Source of the DNA: Pinibacter soli
GTDB taxonomy: Bacteria; Bacteroidota; Bacteroidia; Chitinophagales; Chitinophagaceae
DNA: 64,000 nt
Reading direction: 5' to 3'
Assembly: GCF_029961145.1 (NCBI RefSeq)
Contig: NZ_JASBRG010000006.1
Coordinates: 235,603 to 299,602 of the forward strand
Below are positions 61,474-64,000 of this stretch, piece by piece (positions within the stretch are counted from its first letter, which is position 1; every line of letters starts with the position of its first letter). The translations under genes and the position numbers were made by a program. The notes beneath the pieces were generated by a model. It was not told where the DNA came from. It did not search any database and worked only from the letters and a program-made list of their open reading frames with translations.

Positions 61474-62853
61474 CTAGTGATGGTGATGATGTTCTTCCGT
61501 CATTTTTACGAATGCTTCCTGGCTGATAGGAGTATCAGTAGCTGCAACTTTTTGTTCAGCAGCTTCAAACATTTTATCAGTTTGGATTCTGTGGAAAGTA
61601 TCTTCAACAAATTTTCTGTCTTTCATCATTCTTTCTACATAGTCATTCACCCAAGGCTGATCAAGATCCATAGGAGCACCCATGCTGCCCATGTAGCTGA
61701 ACAACTGAGCTTTTGCTGCTTCGCGGATATCTTCTTGTTTTACTTCGATGCTGTTATCTTTAACCAATTGGTCAACGATCAAAGTCCATTTCAAAGAGTT
61801 AGCGAAAGAAGGATATTCAGCAGCTACCTCTTCTGAAGTTTTAGGTTTTTCACCGCCTGTTTCCATCCAACGTTTCAGGAAGCCTTCAGGGAATTCCATT
61901 TTAGTTTGGTCGATCAGGTAGTGATACAGTTGGTCGTAGATTTGATTACGAGCTTGTGCATCCCAATATTTTTGAATGTCTTCTTTAATTGCATTGCGAA
62001 GATCAGCTTCAGACTTGATCTCTCTGCCAGGAAGTGCAGCGTTGAAGAACTCTTCGTTGAATTCTGCTTTTTCGATCAAACCAACTTTAGTGATTTCCAG
62101 TTTGAAGTGTTTCTCATCAGCAGTTTGTCCTTTTGCAAGACCAAGATCGTTCAGGATCCAGTCTTTTTCTGTTTCACCGAAAGCTTTACCCAATTGTAAA
62201 GAAACAGTATCGTTTGCTTTTTTACCAATCAGGGTTTTGCGGAAATCTTCAGCGAAGTATTTTACCAAAAGAGAATTGTCTTTTTTAACACCACCTTCCA
62301 GTTCGTTACCTGCAGCATCAGTTTCAATGAAAGTAACGTTCAACACGTTGTCGTCACCTGTTACAGCTTCTGGATCTGTCATTTTACCGTGGCGTGTTTG
62401 TAAACGCTCAACTTCGTCGTTGATCATTTTATCAGTGATCTCAACATTGTAGCGTTTTACTTTTGCGGTACCAAGATCTGCAGTGTTTACAGCAGGCTTC
62501 AAACCCACTTCAAAAGCGAAAGTATATGGAGTCGGATTGTTTACATCAAGATTGGCAGCATCATTTTCTGGCAAAGGCAGAGGTTGTGCAAAAATCTCAA
62601 GCTTTTCATTTGTCATGTAATCCGTCAATTGTTTTTCAACAGAACGGAGAACTTCTTCAGTAAATACAGACTGGCCGTACATTTTTTTAACCATTCCTAC
62701 AGGAACCATTCCTTTACGGAAACCTGGGATGTTAGCCTGTTTGCTATAGTTTTTTAAAGCTTTCTCGAAAGAAGGTAAATAGTCGGTTTTATCCACCTGA
62801 ACAGTGATCTTGTCATTCAGCAAACCGATATTCTCCCTGGAAACAGTAGCCAT
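61474..62853 (-). CDS. tig: Trigger factor, ribosome-associated chaperone, with natural His5 tail
   Basis: A 459-residue chaperone that shields nascent chains at the ribosome exit. The ribosome-binding N-terminus has the family signature IPGFRKGMVP (about 41-50). The middle domain (about 150-245) is a weak, diverged FKBP-like segment, and the helical C-terminal chaperone domain covers about 250-440. The protein ends in EEHHHHH, encoded by a mix of CAT and CAC codons directly before TAG. A strong terminator follows and a -7 promoter box precedes. Identity is secure; the PPIase activity is doubtful because the FKBP residues are poorly kept. Confidence 0.95.
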   Translation of the reverse strand: MATVSRENIGLLNDKITVQVDKTDYLPSFEKALKNYSKQANIPGFRKGMVPVGMVKKMYGQSVFTEEVLRSVEKQLTDYMTNEKLEIFAQPLPLPENDAANLDVNNPTPYTFAFEVGLKPAVNTADLGTAKVKRYNVEITDKMINDEVERLQTRHGKMTDPEAVTGDDNVLNVTFIETDAAGNELEGGVKKDNSLLVKYFAEDFRKTLIGKKANDTVSLQLGKAFGETEKDWILNDLGLAKGQTADEKHFKLEITKVGLIEKAEFNEEFFNAALPGREIKSEADLRNAIKEDIQKYWDAQARNQIYDQLYHYLIDQTKMEFPEGFLKRWMETGGEKPKTSEEVAAEYPSFANSLKWTLIVDQLVKDNSIEVKQEDIREAAKAQLFSYMGSMGAPMDLDQPWVNDYVERMMKDRKFVEDTFHRIQTDKMFEAAEQKVAATDTPISQEAFVKMTEEHHHHH

Positions 62854-62886
62854 ATTGCACTTATTTTAGATTTTTAATTTGGGCTG

Positions 62887-62894
62887 CAAAGGTA
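62887..62894 (-). promoter_or_regulatory. Promoter -7 box for tig
   Basis: On the minus strand TACCTTTG matches TAnnTTTG exactly, 33 bases before the tig start codon. No TTG box lies at normal spacing; the family L repeat occupies that place. Confidence 0.45.
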
Positions 62895-63033
62895 ATTATA
62901 ATTAATAATTAATAAAGAATAATTAATAGGGGAAGCCCGCCTAAAAAAGCAACACTCCGACCTGCTGAAAATCAGAGAGCCACCTTTTTTAAGAATGCGG
63001 CCTTCCTAATTATTAATTGTTAATTATTAATTT
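62893..63033. repeat. Inverted repeat, family L (TTAATTATTAATTATTAA words)
   Basis: Left arm 62893-62932 (TAATTATAATTAATAATTAA and AATAATTAATAGG), right arm 63005-63033 (CCTAATTATTAATTGTTAAT and TATTAATTT). The loop of about 70 bases contains GGAAGCCCGCC and GCGGCCTTCC near the arms, extending the pairing. It lies between two leftward genes and touches the tig promoter box. Confidence 0.75.
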
Positions 63034-63036
63034 GTT

Positions 63037-63864
63037 CTACTTGTCATTGAGTATCAATAACGGAATATAAGTGCTGTGAAGCATTTCCTTCGTATGCTGA
63101 ATTTTGAAAATGCGGGCGAAAAAGTTGTGGCGGTGCGCCACCATTACGAGTATTTGTGAATGATTATCAAGCAAGAAGGTCATCAAGCCCTCTTCTACTT
63201 TGTTACTGATATGGGTGTAGAAATTGTGATCGATGCCTTCAAACACCGTATTAAATTTGCTAACGCATTGATTATAAGCTACAGTTGAAACTTCTTCTTC
63301 CACCTTTTTAATGTTAACAATCTGGAGCCTGGCGTTGAAATCCGTCAAAATAGTTTTTAAGGTTTCGAGTCCAATGGGGTTTAATTTGTAGCTAAAGTCA
63401 GTGGCGTAGGTTACTGTTTGTATGGGTTCAAAAGACGAGCCGGGGGGAATAGCTAAAACCGGGATCTTTGAAAGCCTGGACGCTTCATCTGCTGTACTGC
63501 CTATCAGTTTTTCCATACCGGAAGCATATTGCTTCATGCCTAAAACAATTAAATTGACATTATTCTCTTCGGCGGTATCTATTATCGTGGCGGCAGGCAG
63601 TCCCACGCTTACAATAGTTTGAATTTCAACACCCGGCACAAGTTCAGATAGTCTCTCCGCTTCTTTCTGAAGCTCCTTTTCATTCTCATGCTGAATATCA
63701 TCAAAAGGTGTAAAAAGATAGGGAACCTCACTTACAGGTGTGGGCAATAAATAAACGTGCTGCAAAATAACCATTGACTGAGATGACTTTGCCAGTTTTA
63801 CTCCATACAAAGCAGCATTCTTTGAGCTTTCGGAATAATCCACTCCAATTAGTATTGTTTTCAT
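63037..63864 (-). CDS. Universal stress protein with two USP domains
   Basis: A 275-residue cytoplasmic protein with two tandem UspA folds (about 1-145 and 150-275). The first opens with ILIGVDYSESSKNAALYGVK and has the ATP-loop-like stretch LGMKQYASGMEKLIGSTADE; the second (VTYATDFSYKLN) lacks a clear ATP loop. Such proteins help cells survive starvation or oxidative stress, but exact roles vary. The final 135 bases of the window upstream of it are AT-rich and show no gene. Confidence 0.93.
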   Translation of the reverse strand: MKTILIGVDYSESSKNAALYGVKLAKSSQSMVILQHVYLLPTPVSEVPYLFTPFDDIQHENEKELQKEAERLSELVPGVEIQTIVSVGLPAATIIDTAEENNVNLIVLGMKQYASGMEKLIGSTADEASRLSKIPVLAIPPGSSFEPIQTVTYATDFSYKLNPIGLETLKTILTDFNARLQIVNIKKVEEEVSTVAYNQCVSKFNTVFEGIDHNFYTHISNKVEEGLMTFLLDNHSQILVMVAHRHNFFARIFKIQHTKEMLHSTYIPLLILNDK

Positions 63865-64000
63865 AATGCATCGTTTAGTTATAAAGTTACAATTGAAATG
63901 GCTGCATGTTTTCTCGAAAAATTAATTTTTTAATAAATTATAATTATAAATAATCTAATTAAAATTAGTCGACAGTTGTTATTTATTTATAGATTTGAAT

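Noticed and set aside
61474..61500. Cloning-vector contamination suggested by a His tail on trigger factor
   Set aside because: Codons are mixed, the gene continues into its own terminator and native intergenic repeats, and no vector sequence is present.
1..64000. tRNA, rRNA, transposase, integrase or phage genes
   Set aside because: Looked for by eye on both strands (T-loop consensus, transposase and integrase motifs); none was found, though a dedicated search could still reveal a small RNA gene.

Overview
The window reads as a chromosomal segment of a Bacteroidota bacterium, most likely of the Chitinophagaceae or a close relative. The signs are a SusC/SusD pair with an ECF sigma factor and a FecR anti-sigma factor, GldH, BatB/BatC/BatD, a Bacteroidota-type LptC, an S46 dipeptidyl-peptidase, DUF4369-thioredoxin (TlpA-like) proteins, many lipobox signal peptides, almost no Shine-Dalgarno sequences, and promoter boxes of the TAnnTTTG type. 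I saw no rRNA, tRNA, CRISPR array, prophage or transposase gene.

Layout. 1-4.7 kb: an arginase-fold protein, a PBP4-type DD-carboxypeptidase and MutL. 4.9-20.6 kb: one long leftward locus, read in transcription order as sigma factor, FecR, SusC, SusD, DUF4843 lipoprotein, PKD-like lipoprotein, transglutaminase-like lipoprotein, TlpA-like protein, S46 peptidase and a second TlpA-like protein, closed by a terminator. This is the most system-like part of the window; I read it as a FecIR-controlled outer-membrane uptake locus, probably for peptides or proteins, with its own periplasmic peptidase and thiol-redox proteins. 20.9-29.2 kb: a GH3/serine-hydrolase fusion (NagZ-AmiE-like), OsmC, an aldo/keto reductase, a C-terminal processing protease, LptC and RNase HII. 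29.9-36 kb: BatB-BatC, a two-component system, GldH, YicC and an RluE-like pseudouridine synthase. 36.4-46 kb: LpxD, a macro-domain protein, an FMN reductase, a carboxypeptidase-regulatory-domain protein, an epimerase, a broken pseudopilin-like gene, BatD, an SDR oxidoreductase and a YjjG-type HAD phosphatase. 46-64 kb: a UvrD/PcrA helicase, a small acidic protein, a VWA lipoprotein, a rhodanese-thioredoxin fusion behind a 1260-residue AsmA-like protein, a C1 peptidase, a FUSC membrane protein, PurU, an M1 peptidase, trigger factor with a natural penta-histidine tail, and a tandem universal stress protein.

The most striking feature is between the genes. More than twenty intergenic gaps hold an inverted repeat whose arms are built from short tandem words. 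At least sixteen word families can be told apart (called A to P here), and many recur two to four times in the window. The arms often carry the stop codon of a neighbouring gene, and at 1367 an arm supplies the start codon and first residues of dacB. Some elements are nested one inside another. One family (P) is a longer element of about 120 bp with a perfect 28-bp terminal inverted repeat and two inner hairpins. These elements look mobile or recombinogenic and may also act as terminators for convergent genes.

All functions come from reading motifs and architecture; no database search was run.
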